Source: CAXWPM01 sp965206125
GTDB taxonomy: Bacteria > Acidobacteriota > Terriglobia > 20CM-2-55-15
Assembly: GCA_965206125.1 (NCBI GenBank)
Contig: CBDBIN010000040.1
Span: 124,001 to 188,000, forward strand
Length of the DNA: 64,000 nt
Direction of reading: 5' to 3'
Position 1 is the first letter of the stretch. Each line of letters begins with the position of its first letter. The notes beneath the pieces were generated by a model. That model saw nothing but the letters and a program-made list of their open reading frames with translations. It was not told the DNA's origin and did no database searches. The translations under genes and the position numbers were made by a program. Shown in pieces: positions 9,433 to 18,922 of the stretch.

Positions 9433-9449
9433 AAGCTCCATTAAGGGCT

Positions 9450-9476
9450 GAATAATAGGTGGTCGCAGACCCGACT
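9450..9476. repeat. Dispersed repeat fragment, related to 19669-19712
   Basis: The words GAATAAT and GGTCGCAGACC/CCGACT occur here and again at 19669-19712, separated from each other by similar spacing. It lies between the rhomboid gene and the convergent glycosyltransferase gene. It is probably a decayed member of the small hairpin family listed at 19647. Confidence 0.4.
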
Positions 9477-9480
9477 GTTG

Positions 9481-10512
9481 TCACCCGACCGCCAGGTAGT
9501 CTCGACCCCGGCGGTACCCTACCGACTCCAGGTATTTGGAAACCTCGTCGCGCGCGCCGTGGCGGGTGACATAGACGAGGACGAACGGCCGTGGGCGGCG
9601 CTCGGCCAGCCAATCTGCGGATCTAACCGGGTGTCCCCAGACAGTGTGTCCGATTTTTCTCGGATCGATATCGATCCACGCAACCGGAACGACGCCTCGG
9701 TCGATCAGCAGGCGGGCCCTCTGTCGCGTACGACGGCCGGCCCCCCACACCACGACGGGCCTTTGGCCCTGGAGCCTTCGGTCCTCGGCGAGGTATTCGG
9801 CACGCACCCGATCGAAAGCCTCCCTCGCGTATCGTCGATCGACGCGCGACAACCGCCCGGGTCGATCGCGCCAGTAGAGCAGCACGTCTTCCAGTTTCGC
9901 CATGCGGTAACCCGCCCGGTGCATGCGAAGCCACATATCGTAATCCTCCGGGAATTCTCCCTCGGCATATCCTCCGAGCTTGTCGAACACGGAGCGGCGA
10001 ACCATGACTGAAGGATGAGCGAATGGGGATTCGACGTATATATTGTCGGCAATGTCCTCGGCGGAAACGCACCCATTCTGCCAGCGCACGTACTCTCTGT
10101 AGCCGGCGCGGATGCCGCTCGACGGAAACAGCTCTACCCTGCAACCGACGAGCGCGACGTTCCGCCTCCGGGCCAAAAAATCCCGCTGCCGCTCAAGCCT
10201 CGCCGGATGCATGATGTCGTCGGCGTCCATTCGGGCGATGAGGGGGGCTTCGGCGCGGGCGATACCGAAGTTGAGAGCGGCAACCAGGCCCAGGCGGCCG
10301 GGGCTGAACACACGGATGCGATCGTCTCCGGCTCCGACTCGGCCCAGGCGCTCGAGGGATCGATCCGTCGAACCATCATCGATAGCGATCAGTTCGAATG
10401 ATGCGAGCGTTTGGCTGATGATCGAGTCCAGACACTCCTCGATCGTATCAGCCGCGTCACGAAACGGCAGGACGATGGAAACCTTGGCAGCCTGTGGCAG
10501 AGCCCTTTTCAC
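9481..10512 (-). CDS. Family 2 glycosyltransferase
   Basis: Transfers a sugar from a nucleotide sugar to a glycan, lipid or protein acceptor. The 343-residue protein has a GT-A domain: VSIVLPFRDAADTIEECLDS, ELIAIDDGSTD (nucleotide site) and ARMDADDIMHPARL (DxD-type metal site), with EDYDMWLRM as the catalytic-base region. The last 110 residues resemble a Rossmann-like tail (PVVVWGAGRRTRQRARLL). The frame is open far upstream, but that part is the shadow of the permease. The GTG at 10512 overlaps the permease stop as GTGA and begins the family N terminus. Acceptor unknown. Confidence 0.87.
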   Translation of the reverse strand: MKRALPQAAKVSIVLPFRDAADTIEECLDSIISQTLASFELIAIDDGSTDRSLERLGRVGAGDDRIRVFSPGRLGLVAALNFGIARAEAPLIARMDADDIMHPARLERQRDFLARRRNVALVGCRVELFPSSGIRAGYREYVRWQNGCVSAEDIADNIYVESPFAHPSVMVRRSVFDKLGGYAEGEFPEDYDMWLRMHRAGYRMAKLEDVLLYWRDRPGRLSRVDRRYAREAFDRVRAEYLAEDRRLQGQRPVVVWGAGRRTRQRARLLIDRGVVPVAWIDIDPRKIGHTVWGHPVRSADWLAERRPRPFVLVYVTRHGARDEVSKYLESVGYRRGRDYLAVG

Positions 10513-11840
10513 GGCCCCACGGCGATATAGCGGATGAGAAAGAGGCCCGTAAACACCCAGATCATCCAGTGCAATTCCCGGGCACGCCCGGCGACGAGGG
10601 TCAGCGCGACGTAGCTGATGAACCCGAAGGCGATGCCGTCGGTGATCGAAAAGGTAAACGGGATGATCGTGATCGTGATGAACGCCGGAATGTACTGCCG
10701 GGGATCGTCCCAGACAATGCGACCGACGTTGCGCATCATGAAGGCTCCTACGATGATCAGGGCGGGAGCTACAGTCGGGTACAAGGTGAGCCCGGCCGAA
10801 CCTTCGTGACCGGCGCCGATCATCCGCGCAAGCGGCGCAAAGAACAAGGCCAGAAGAAACAGAAGCGCCGTGACGACGTTCGCAAGGCCCGTACGTGCGC
10901 CCTCGGCAACACCCGTAGCGCTTTCGATGTAACTGACGACGCTCGAATTGCCGATCACTCCCGAGGCCGTGGTCCCGATCGCGTCCGCCATCAGAGCTTC
11001 CCTGACCCTCGGAAGACGGCCATTGCGCATGAATCCGCCTTGCTGGGCGATCCCGATCAGCGATCCGATGCTGTCGAACAGGTCGAGGAAGAAGAAGACG
11101 AAGATCACCGGCAACACGCCCAAACTCAGCGCTCCGACAATGTCGAGTTGGAACATGACCGGTGCGGGTGAGACCGGGAGCGAGAAGACTCCCTCGAAAC
11201 GGACGACACCGAGAGCGAGACCCACAAGGGTGCTCGTCAGGATCCCCGCAAGGATGGCGCCTCGCTGACGCCGTACGAGAAGGATCATCGTCACGAGAAT
11301 CCCCGCGGTCGACATCCATACCTCCGGGCGCCCCAAGTCTCCCATAGCTACGAGCGTGCCCGGATTGCCGACCACGAACCCACCCCACTCGAGGCCAACC
11401 AGCGTGATCAACAGCCCGATCCCGACCGCAATTCCGTGCTTTAGCGAATCGGGTATCGCTTCGATGAGGGCTTCGCGGACCCCCCAGATCGACATCACCA
11501 GAAACAGAATGCCCGATATGAAGACAGCTCCCAACGCCACCTGCCACGTGTAGCCCATCGTGCCGATGACAGTAAAAACGAAGAAAAAGTTGTGTCCCAT
11601 GGCCGGAGCCACGGCGATCGGGTAGTTGGCCAGGAAGGCCATCAGCAAGGTGCCGAATGCGCTGATCAGGCAGGTGGCGACCAGGACAGCGTCAAAATCC
11701 ATCCCGACCGTGCTCAGCAGAGCGGGCTGAACGAAGACGATGTAAGACATCGTCATGAATGTCGTCAGCCCGCCAAGCACCTCGGTCCGAATAGTGGTCC
11801 CGTTTTCGTCCAGCCGAAAGAGTCGCTCAACAACATCCAT
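10509..11840 (-). CDS. NCS2/AzgA-type purine (guanine/hypoxanthine/adenine) permease
   Basis: Inner-membrane nucleobase:cation symporter of the AzgA branch. 443 residues, about 12 membrane segments, start MDVVERLFRLDENGTTIRTE. Family motifs are GLTTFMTMSYIVFVQP, PIAVAPAMGHNFFF and a TTASGVIGNSSVVSYIESATG block in the second half. It is co-transcribed with the downstream glycosyltransferase through a 4-bp overlap, an unusual partnership. Substrate among purines cannot be set from sequence. Confidence 0.92.
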   Translation of the reverse strand: MDVVERLFRLDENGTTIRTEVLGGLTTFMTMSYIVFVQPALLSTVGMDFDAVLVATCLISAFGTLLMAFLANYPIAVAPAMGHNFFFVFTVIGTMGYTWQVALGAVFISGILFLVMSIWGVREALIEAIPDSLKHGIAVGIGLLITLVGLEWGGFVVGNPGTLVAMGDLGRPEVWMSTAGILVTMILLVRRQRGAILAGILTSTLVGLALGVVRFEGVFSLPVSPAPVMFQLDIVGALSLGVLPVIFVFFFLDLFDSIGSLIGIAQQGGFMRNGRLPRVREALMADAIGTTASGVIGNSSVVSYIESATGVAEGARTGLANVVTALLFLLALFFAPLARMIGAGHEGSAGLTLYPTVAPALIIVGAFMMRNVGRIVWDDPRQYIPAFITITIIPFTFSITDGIAFGFISYVALTLVAGRARELHWMIWVFTGLFLIRYIAVGP

Positions 11841-11862
11841 GTGCGATTGTTAGGAGCCTCGG

Positions 11863-14800
11863 TCAGAACCGGAACCGCACACCCAGCTGAATCTGGCGCG
11901 GGGCGAATGCGGAAGTAAAACCAAGAAAATCTGTGGGTGCGAGCGTCCGCTTCCCCTCGACGTCGAACGAATCCAGCGTTCGTGTACCGACCGTGTTGTT
12001 GACTCCGGAGAAGTTGACCCGGTTTAAAACATTGAATGCCTCGACCAGAGCTTCCACACTCAACGGACTGTCACCGAACGTGAAGGTCTTAGCCAGACGC
12101 AGGTCCAAGCTCACGAAGGCCGGTCCCCTTCCAGTGTTCCGCCCGGCTTCGAACGGGCGGTCCGTGCTGGCGTTCGTGTCTCCGTTGGCGTCGAAACCCA
12201 ACAGCAGGTTGAACGGATGCCCGCTCGACATGGTGAGGATCGACGAAACCGTCACATCGGCCAGGACCTTGCCGACACCAAAGCCTCGATCGAACGGCGA
12301 TACGAGGACTCCGCTGAACGTCAGGCGTTGGCGTTGATCGAACGCGGAAAGCGACCGTTCCGCCCGCATGTCGAGTTGGTTCGCCGGTTGAAGATCTGTG
12401 ATGAAGTCGGTGGTGTCGTCGATGGCCTTGGCGAGCGTGTACGACACCTGAAATTGGTGGAAGTCGCTGAACCTCTTCTGAAGAGTCACCGTCATTCCGT
12501 GGTAGATCGAACTGCCCGTCGATTCGACCTGATTGTCCTGCAGGATCGTCGGATCGATGGGGCCAAACGTCGGTCCGTAGGCGTTGCTCCCGACGATCTG
12601 GAGATTCGTGTTGCGAGAACGCAAGAGCTTGCTGCCGTGGTTCATTATGTAGCTGACGCCGACGCTCAGGTCCCGGCCCAGCCGGCGTTCAACGCCGAGG
12701 CTGGCCTGCTGGCTGTATGGATTCACCAGGTCGGGCGCCGACCGCAGCAGGACCGGCGGCGTGATGCCCGGTTGCAAGCCCAGTGGAGCGATATCGGCTT
12801 CGTTGATCTGACGTTGGCCGATGACCCCCTCGCGGTTCAGCAGCGCCCATACCTCGGCCGAGGTCGTCCGGATGCCGAATGCGGCGAATCGATCCGTTAG
12901 AGGCACGAGCACCTGGGAAATCTGCGTACCGTCGAGCACTCTCTCGATGAACACGATGGCCTGGTAGACCGGCGCATAGTAGACGCCGTATCCACCACGA
13001 ACGACCATGGTGCCGCCCATGTCGTAAGCAAAGCCGAGGCGGCCTGCAACGTTGTTCGTGTCCCGATGGACCGGTGAGGGCTGGAGCTCGAGGTCGTACC
13101 TGAGGCCAAGGCTGAGCGTGAGATTCGGTGTCACGCGATACTGGTCCTGAACGTAGGCCGCCAACAGGTTGTTCACCAGGTCGGCCCTGGGGTTTCCAAA
13201 ACCCTGCTGATAGCTGAGCGGTAACCCGAGGTTGAACGCCTGAAGCGAGGTAATCGGTTCAGCCAACGCGGGAACCAGGTCCCCTCTTCCGAACGCCACG
13301 AGCGCCGCACCGACGTCATTCGGGTCGGCCCCGGCGTTCGCGATCAGAAGACCCAGCGGTATGGCCTCGCCGAAAGTGAACTGGCCACCGAAGAAGACTT
13401 CCGTTTCCGTGTCGAGCGGGAGGTGGTGGAAGTCGACACCGAACTTCAGTTCGTGGCCACCGCTTACGTAAGTGAAGTTGTCCAGGAACTGGAAGCGCTT
13501 CTCGGTTCGTTTCGAGGGTAGGAAGAAGTCGCGTCCCACCAGGGCCGTGCCGTTGATGTTGATCTCCGGCCCAAACGGATCCGCCGGAAATGCATTGAAG
13601 TCCCGGCCAGAGAACTGGAACCGGAATTCGTTAACGCGGGTCGGAGAAAAGAAGTGCGAATCTCCGAAGACGACCGCTGCATCCTGGATCTGGAAGTTCG
13701 CCCCGCGTGAGGGTCCCTTGAGGCCGCCAAACGATCCGCCCACTGTGTCAACGTCCGCAAACGATCCCCGGAAGAACATCTGGTTGTCCGTCGAAACCTG
13801 GTGGTCGATCCGGAGCGACGCAGTGTTATCGCTGTTTCGGAAGGGAAAGACGCCGCTGTTTTCCCGAAGCAGCCGGATCGTGCCGGGGTAGGTATCCTCG
13901 GATGTTGTGAGAGCACGCTCGAGCGCTCCACCGAGAAATTGCAGCGCGGGGACCGGCGCGCCCCCGAGCATCGTCACCAGCTCCCGCTGGGTCGGCGTCA
14001 GGTCGAAAATACCCGGGTCTTCCAGAAAGGTCGAAAAGTTTGACTCGCGCTGACCGAGGCCCTCGTAGGACAGGAAGAAGAAGCTCCGGCTCGGCGCGAT
14101 GGGACCTCCCACCGTGAAACCCGCCTGCACCCTCCGGAACGGCGGATCCGTGTTGCCCCCGTTCGGGCCGAACGCGAACGCGTTCCGTGCGTCGAGGGCC
14201 TGATTGCGGAGGAAGGCGAAAGCATTGCCCCGCAACGCGTTCGTGCCGGATTTCGACACGATGTTGACCAGACCGCCGGAGGCGCGACCGAATTCCGCCG
14301 CATAGTTCGACCGATTGATCTGAAATTCCTGGACGGCCTCCTGGCTGATAGTCGAGCGGACCGACGCAACGGCATTGTCGTTGTTGTCGACACCGTCGAT
14401 GGTCACGCTGTTCGATCGCCCGCTCTGTCCGGCGAACGACAACCCTGAAGTCGGCGTCTGCGGTAGAGAGTAGCCGACGAGTGCCCTCGAGTCCGTCACT
14501 CCCGGCGTCAGCAGGGACAACTCCAGAAAACTCCGTCGGTTTATCGGAAGGTTTTCAATTCGAAGGCTGGTGATGGTGTCGGCTTGCTGGATCTTCTGCG
14601 TTTCGACGATCGGCGCGTTTCCGATAACGATGACCTCTTGTTGGAGGTCCGCCGGTGTCAACTCGATGTTGATCTCAAGGGACTGACCGATCTGAACTTG
14701 CATCGGACGATGGGTTGCGATGGTGAAGCCCGCAAGCTCAAATCGCAGTTCGTACGCCCCCGGAGGGAGCAGCAGGAAGCGGTAGTTGCCCAACCGGTCG

Positions 14801-14982
14801 GTGATGGCCCCCCTGGCGAGGCCGGTCTCCATGTTTTCAACCGTGACCGCTACCGACCCAACCACAGCACCCGTCGGGTCAGAAACCCGGCCGGAAATGC
14901 CGCCGGACGACATCTGTGCCTGAGGAAAGACCGTCGATACCCACACCAACGCAAGGCAGATGCTACGGGCAACCCGAATCAT
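11863..14982 (-). CDS. Oar-like TonB-dependent outer-membrane receptor
   Basis: Outer-membrane transporter expected to import a ligand with energy from TonB/ExbBD. 1039 residues: signal peptide (MIRVARSICLALVWVSTVF), a carboxypeptidase-regulatory-like Ig fold at about 27-110 (GGISGRVSDPTGAVVGSVAV), a plug at about 120-250 (VTIDGVDNNDNAVAS) and a 22-strand-type barrel ending in VRFRF with the terminal aromatic. The start overlaps the stop of the Fur-rubrerythrin gene as ATGA, so the two are translationally coupled. That pairing suggests a metal or siderophore-like ligand, but this is inference; many Oar proteins bind peptides or glycans. Confidence 0.9.
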   Translation of the reverse strand: MIRVARSICLALVWVSTVFPQAQMSSGGISGRVSDPTGAVVGSVAVTVENMETGLARGAITDRLGNYRFLLLPPGAYELRFELAGFTIATHRPMQVQIGQSLEINIELTPADLQQEVIVIGNAPIVETQKIQQADTITSLRIENLPINRRSFLELSLLTPGVTDSRALVGYSLPQTPTSGLSFAGQSGRSNSVTIDGVDNNDNAVASVRSTISQEAVQEFQINRSNYAAEFGRASGGLVNIVSKSGTNALRGNAFAFLRNQALDARNAFAFGPNGGNTDPPFRRVQAGFTVGGPIAPSRSFFFLSYEGLGQRESNFSTFLEDPGIFDLTPTQRELVTMLGGAPVPALQFLGGALERALTTSEDTYPGTIRLLRENSGVFPFRNSDNTASLRIDHQVSTDNQMFFRGSFADVDTVGGSFGGLKGPSRGANFQIQDAAVVFGDSHFFSPTRVNEFRFQFSGRDFNAFPADPFGPEININGTALVGRDFFLPSKRTEKRFQFLDNFTYVSGGHELKFGVDFHHLPLDTETEVFFGGQFTFGEAIPLGLLIANAGADPNDVGAALVAFGRGDLVPALAEPITSLQAFNLGLPLSYQQGFGNPRADLVNNLLAAYVQDQYRVTPNLTLSLGLRYDLELQPSPVHRDTNNVAGRLGFAYDMGGTMVVRGGYGVYYAPVYQAIVFIERVLDGTQISQVLVPLTDRFAAFGIRTTSAEVWALLNREGVIGQRQINEADIAPLGLQPGITPPVLLRSAPDLVNPYSQQASLGVERRLGRDLSVGVSYIMNHGSKLLRSRNTNLQIVGSNAYGPTFGPIDPTILQDNQVESTGSSIYHGMTVTLQKRFSDFHQFQVSYTLAKAIDDTTDFITDLQPANQLDMRAERSLSAFDQRQRLTFSGVLVSPFDRGFGVGKVLADVTVSSILTMSSGHPFNLLLGFDANGDTNASTDRPFEAGRNTGRGPAFVSLDLRLAKTFTFGDSPLSVEALVEAFNVLNRVNFSGVNNTVGTRTLDSFDVEGKRTLAPTDFLGFTSAFAPRQIQLGVRFRF

Positions 14983-15926
14983 TTCATCTCTTTCTTCAAC
15001 TTTTCGTACTCCTCCAGCAAGCTATCCAGATGGGACCGCTCCTCGCGCGCAAATTCCCGGAAGATCTTGCGCCCGCGTGGGTCATCGAGTTGGCGGGCGA
15101 AGCTCGTGAAATAGCGGTGCGACCGCCTCTCCAGATCGATCGCGATCCCCAGCGCGTCCAGGTGCGTCGTGCCCTCGTCGACTTCAAGCTTCAGCAATTC
15201 GCGTTCCGGAAATATCTGATCGGCGATCTTTCGCGTGACCGGCAGCCTTGCCGGTTCGCGACGGAGCCAGCGGTGCTCATCCATCAAGGCTCGGTACTCC
15301 CGCCCGAGACGGTCCATGTGCTCGGACTCCTCCTCTGCCAGTTGGCGAAACATGAGTCGTCCAGCTGGATCCTTGGTCTTCTCCGAAGCGTTCCTGTAGA
15401 AGCTGTAACCGCGCCGTTCGACCGCCAGCGTCAGTTCCAGCGCGTCGCGTGCGAGGATCTTCGCCTGCCGCCCACTTTCACCGAGCCCGGTCTCGGACCT
15501 TTCATTCCGCGCGCATTCGCGACACAGACCGAAGATCGCATAACGGCTGTATACCGGCTGGAAGTCGTGTTTCGCCGTCTCTTCCCGGATTAGTTTTTCG
15601 ATTCTTCTCGAGGAAAACTCCTCGGTCTTGCCGCATAGGTTACAGACAAAATGAATGTGATTGGGCTGGCTGACGAGCGCCTCGTATTGTGTCGTGCTCC
15701 CGAAGCGCACTTGCCGAACCATCCCGGACTCGAGCAGGATTTTAAGCGTTCGGTAGATCGTCGACAACCCGACTCGATGGCCCCTCTCGAGGAGACGTTC
15801 CCTGATGTCCTCAACGGACAGGTGTTCATCGGCCTCGAGAATGGCTTCCCAGACACGGGTCCGCTGCGCCGTCTTCTTGAGGCGCTTCTCGGTCAGAAGT
15901 TCCTGCAACCGCTGCTCTTGCCGCAT
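14979..15926 (-). CDS. Fur-family regulator fused to a rubrerythrin-like diiron domain
   Basis: A 315-residue two-domain protein. Residues 1-140 are a Fur/PerR fold: winged helix with STIYRTL, His90 and His92, and two CxxC pairs (Cys95/98, Cys135/138) that normally hold structural zinc. Residues 155-312 are a ferritin-like four-helix domain with two half-sites: Glu170 and E200xxH203, then Glu266 and E296xxH299. That is the full ligand set of a rubrerythrin diiron centre, without a rubredoxin domain. It is coupled by ATGA to the TonB receptor gene. It probably senses iron or peroxide and represses the pair. Each domain is secure; the combined role is inference. Confidence 0.88.
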   Translation of the reverse strand: MRQEQRLQELLTEKRLKKTAQRTRVWEAILEADEHLSVEDIRERLLERGHRVGLSTIYRTLKILLESGMVRQVRFGSTTQYEALVSQPNHIHFVCNLCGKTEEFSSRRIEKLIREETAKHDFQPVYSRYAIFGLCRECARNERSETGLGESGRQAKILARDALELTLAVERRGYSFYRNASEKTKDPAGRLMFRQLAEEESEHMDRLGREYRALMDEHRWLRREPARLPVTRKIADQIFPERELLKLEVDEGTTHLDALGIAIDLERRSHRYFTSFARQLDDPRGRKIFREFAREERSHLDSLLEEYEKLKKEMK

Positions 15927-16118
15927 CGAGTCGAATTATACGAAACAAGGGGATCGGGGAACGAACGAAACCGCCCGATGGGGTTCCGACGGCCACTCGG
16001 AAACGGCCTCTAACATCTGACCGGCGGCGAAGTCTAAGAGTCCCGTGATCGAAGTCAGGCCGGCTGGCTGGCCAGTATGCTATAGTTTTTTGCTTATAAA
16101 CCCTTGGAGAGGCACAAC

Positions 16119-16709
16119 ATGAAAAATATTCTGTTCGTGACGATTGTCTGCCTGGCTCTCACCGGCTGCACGGTAACCGCGCCGGGCAGCGGTGACGCAG
16201 CAGCAGTAGCTGACGCGGCCCTGATAGAGGCAGCCGATGCTCTGAAGCCGGCTCCCGAATTCATCCTCGCATCGCTGGCCGGCGGCGAACTGAATTCCGA
16301 AGACCTCAAAGGCAAGGTAGTCGTGGTGGATTTCTGGGCGACCTGGTGTCAGCCCTGTATCGAAGAAATCCCGAACTTCAACACGCTGCATCACGAACAG
16401 AGTGACAACTTGGTCATGCTGGCGATCACAGTCGAGTCGGGCTCCTTCGATGACGTCGAACCCTACATCGACGAACTCGGGATTGAGTATCCGGTCGTGA
16501 TGGGAGACGAGGACGTCGTCTCCGGTTTTGGTGGCCTCCTCGGCTTCCCGACGACTTTCGTCGTCACGCCGGACTGGAAGATCTACAAACGGTACCTGGG
16601 TCAAAAGGCGGACAAGAAGGAATTGATCGAACAGGACATTATCGATCTGACTGCAGAAACCGAGGCTCCCGCCCAAGCCGAGGAGACGACCAGCGACCCA
16701 ACATCCTGA
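16119..16709 (+). CDS. TlpA/ResA-like thioredoxin-fold lipoprotein
   Basis: Membrane-anchored periplasmic thiol-disulfide oxidoreductase, of the kind used in cytochrome c maturation or cell-envelope redox control. 196 residues with a lipoprotein signal (LFVTIVCLALTGC) and a thioredoxin fold whose active site is WCQPC, Cys77 and Cys80 (VVVDFWATWCQPC). The cis-Pro region reads LGFPTTFVV. An acidic, Thr-rich tail follows. ATG 16119 is chosen over an in-frame TTG at 16104 because GGAGAGG lies 6 bp upstream. TATAGT (16081) and TATAAA (16095) are possible -10 boxes. Divergent from the Fur fusion gene. Confidence 0.9.
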   Translation: MKNILFVTIVCLALTGCTVTAPGSGDAAAVADAALIEAADALKPAPEFILASLAGGELNSEDLKGKVVVVDFWATWCQPCIEEIPNFNTLHHEQSDNLVMLAITVESGSFDDVEPYIDELGIEYPVVMGDEDVVSGFGGLLGFPTTFVVTPDWKIYKRYLGQKADKKELIEQDIIDLTAETEAPAQAEETTSDPTS

Positions 16710-16732
16710 TCAAAGTCCGAAGATTCGCAAAA

Positions 16733-16764
16733 AGGGCAGCCTCGAACGGCTGCTCTTTTTTTGC
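16733..16764. terminator. Intrinsic terminator after the TlpA-like gene
   Basis: GGGCAGCC pairs with GGCTGCTC across a TCGAA(C) loop, followed by a run of seven T. It sits between two convergent genes, so it may serve both, but only the plus-strand T run is good. Confidence 0.85.
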
Positions 16765-16766
16765 GT

Positions 16767-17576
16767 CTACAGCGGCAGGCCCAGCGAGAAGAGTAGGAAC
16801 TTCGAGAAAAATTCACCGAACAGCAGCGTCACGACCACCAGGTACAGCAACCCCGTTGCAGCTTGCGTGTGCCGCAGCTTCACGGTGCTCCAAACCATCA
16901 CGCCAAGAACGATAGGCACCACGACCCCGAACAGAAAGCGCGGCCAGAAGAACAGGCCCTGACGGACGAACAGTTCAGACGCGACGTTGGCCAGCGGTAT
17001 CGACTGATTAACGCGCAGCATGGCCAGCGTAGCGAGAATCGTCAAAACCCGGAATGCAATCGTTGCGATATAGACCTTCGTCAACCGCCTCAGTGGATCG
17101 ATCGACAGATTCGGCACGACCAGGTACCAGTGACCGAACACCATCGTCAGCATTCCCGAACCCAGCAGCGCCGTACCACCCAGGTGATTGATCACGAGGA
17201 GCCATGACTCCCAACCGCCTAACTCCATCAGGCGGTTGAAAGCCAGCGAGTCCAGCGTGATCGAAACCAATCCCGCCCCGATCGAGGCGATCAACACCCA
17301 CATCGCCGGGCCGTACTTATCGATGTGGACCGTCCGATTGTAGATACCCGCCAGCAGGGCTGAGACGGCCAGGAATACCACCGGCAGCGCGCTCTCACGC
17401 ACGGGTGAGGGAAACAGGAATTCAAAACCCAGCGTTACCCCCAGCAGGATTGCCGCGGTCTGGCTGCTGAATTTGAAGAAGCTATTGCCGATGGATCGGG
17501 GAGAAATGAACAGAAGCGTTAACAGCATCCCGACGGCGAGTTGGGAGAACAGGAAGAAAAACGTTGAGGAGATCAT
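16767..17576 (-). CDS. Polytopic membrane protein of unknown function
   Basis: Not recognised. 269 residues, about eight hydrophobic segments, opening MISSTFFFLFSQLAVGMLL. Between segments there is a conserved-looking GHWYLVVPNLSIDPLRRL loop after a glycine-rich segment, which could be a functional site. The start overlaps the stop of the HD-hydrolase gene as ATGA, so the two are co-translated. No signal peptide separate from TM1 and no known transporter motif. Confidence 0.7.
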   Translation of the reverse strand: MISSTFFFLFSQLAVGMLLTLLFISPRSIGNSFFKFSSQTAAILLGVTLGFEFLFPSPVRESALPVVFLAVSALLAGIYNRTVHIDKYGPAMWVLIASIGAGLVSITLDSLAFNRLMELGGWESWLLVINHLGGTALLGSGMLTMVFGHWYLVVPNLSIDPLRRLTKVYIATIAFRVLTILATLAMLRVNQSIPLANVASELFVRQGLFFWPRFLFGVVVPIVLGVMVWSTVKLRHTQAATGLLYLVVVTLLFGEFFSKFLLFSLGLPL

Positions 17577-18832
17577 GCGGCGCTCTCTGAAGGAATGCCG
17601 AATACCTCTTCAGCAGCGTCGCTGACGCGGCCTCGCTGATCCCAGACCGCCCGATCGATCAGCACGAGGAACTTCCACAAAGCGCGGTGCTTTTCCTTCA
17701 GGATGCGTATCTCCTCATTGTTGCTGCCAGAAAGCGGTTGGATTCCGCCTCCACCCAACCGCGCCGGCACCTCCGCCTCGGGCAGAGACATGCCGAGCGA
17801 GGGGCAGTAAACGATGACTTCATGTGGCTGGATTCCAACCGCAGCCGCAATCGATCTCTCGGCAGCCTCCCGTTCTTCCGGTTGGTAGTGAAACCTTTGT
17901 TCGATCCGGCTCTGGCCCTCGGCCCCAAGATCCACGGTGAGCATGTAACACGGCTTGTACAGGCGGCGTGAGGCGAAGCAACCCAGGATGTGCTGCATAC
18001 CGGCATGGGATGAAAAACGCTCTCCCAGCATCCAGAGCAGCGTGTCGTCTCTGAGCGTACGCAGCTCGGCCGGGTCCAACCCTTCGTTAAGGGCCAGTTC
18101 CACAACCCTGGAAATCATCGCCCCCGACGCCAGCTTCGTATGATGAAAGTACACTCTTTCCGACAGCGTGTACCGGATGCGCAGCAGGTTCACCAGTTCC
18201 GAAAGCGCATCGCGCCTGAGCCGGCCGCGCTTCTCCAATCGCAGGACGAGCCTGTCGTCCTCTTCGCCAAATGATTGGAAGATCCGTTCGTCGTAGAACT
18301 GGGAAAGGCCGCAGAAATAAGTGTCGCGGCGCAGGTAGTCGAGTAGGTCCGCGCTGATCGCCCCACCGACGATATCGGACTTCACGCCCGCCTTGCCCTC
18401 GATGATTTCGCGGACGTCTTCCAGCATTCCGTGACGACGGAGAATATCCCCAATCGCGGAATCGTCGATGAAATACCGCAGCCGCTCGGCGTCCCGATCG
18501 TGCCTGGGCAGGACTCGCCGCTCGTCCTCGATCGTGTGCCCGAAAGGAATGTGCGTCACGTCATGAAGCAGGGCCGCCAACCGGATCAGCAATTCCTCGT
18601 CGGCAGGGATCGGCCGGTCTCGTCTCAGCGCCTGAACCAGCCGATGCGCCATCCAGGAAGTGCCCAGGGAATGCTCAAAGCGGGTGTGGGTCGCCGACGG
18701 GTAGACCAGAAAAGCCGTTCCCAGCTGCTTGATACCCCGCAGCCGCTGGAACTCGGGGGTGTCGATCAGCTCCATCTCGGGCGCCGTCAACTCGATGTCG
18801 CCGTGTACGGCGTCGCGAACCACCTTTGACAT
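17573..18832 (-). CDS. HD-domain phosphohydrolase, dGTPase/SAMHD1-like
   Basis: Metal-dependent phosphohydrolase likely acting on nucleotides. 419 residues. The N terminus (VRDAVHGDIELTAPEMELID) and HTRFEHSLGTSWMAH are typical of the SAMHD1-like HD group; the HD pair is in LAALLHDVTHIPFGH, with the fourth ligand Asp in ISADLLDYLRRD. The frame extends to 18853, but ATG 18832 matches the family start. Encodes the first gene of a two-gene unit with the membrane protein. Substrate not determined. Confidence 0.85.
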   Translation of the reverse strand: MSKVVRDAVHGDIELTAPEMELIDTPEFQRLRGIKQLGTAFLVYPSATHTRFEHSLGTSWMAHRLVQALRRDRPIPADEELLIRLAALLHDVTHIPFGHTIEDERRVLPRHDRDAERLRYFIDDSAIGDILRRHGMLEDVREIIEGKAGVKSDIVGGAISADLLDYLRRDTYFCGLSQFYDERIFQSFGEEDDRLVLRLEKRGRLRRDALSELVNLLRIRYTLSERVYFHHTKLASGAMISRVVELALNEGLDPAELRTLRDDTLLWMLGERFSSHAGMQHILGCFASRRLYKPCYMLTVDLGAEGQSRIEQRFHYQPEEREAAERSIAAAVGIQPHEVIVYCPSLGMSLPEAEVPARLGGGGIQPLSGSNNEEIRILKEKHRALWKFLVLIDRAVWDQRGRVSDAAEEVFGIPSESAA

Positions 18833-18922
18833 AAGGGACCGATTATGCCGCATTTCCGAGGGCCGTGGACAAAGCTGTTATGATGCGGCTCTCGAAGATT
18901 TGCCAATCCGGAGGTAGACCCC

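Noticed and set aside
10513..11547. Upstream extension of the glycosyltransferase frame
   Set aside because: Arg/His-rich translation with no similarity, lying antiparallel in another frame of the purine permease; the GTG at 10512 is the real start.
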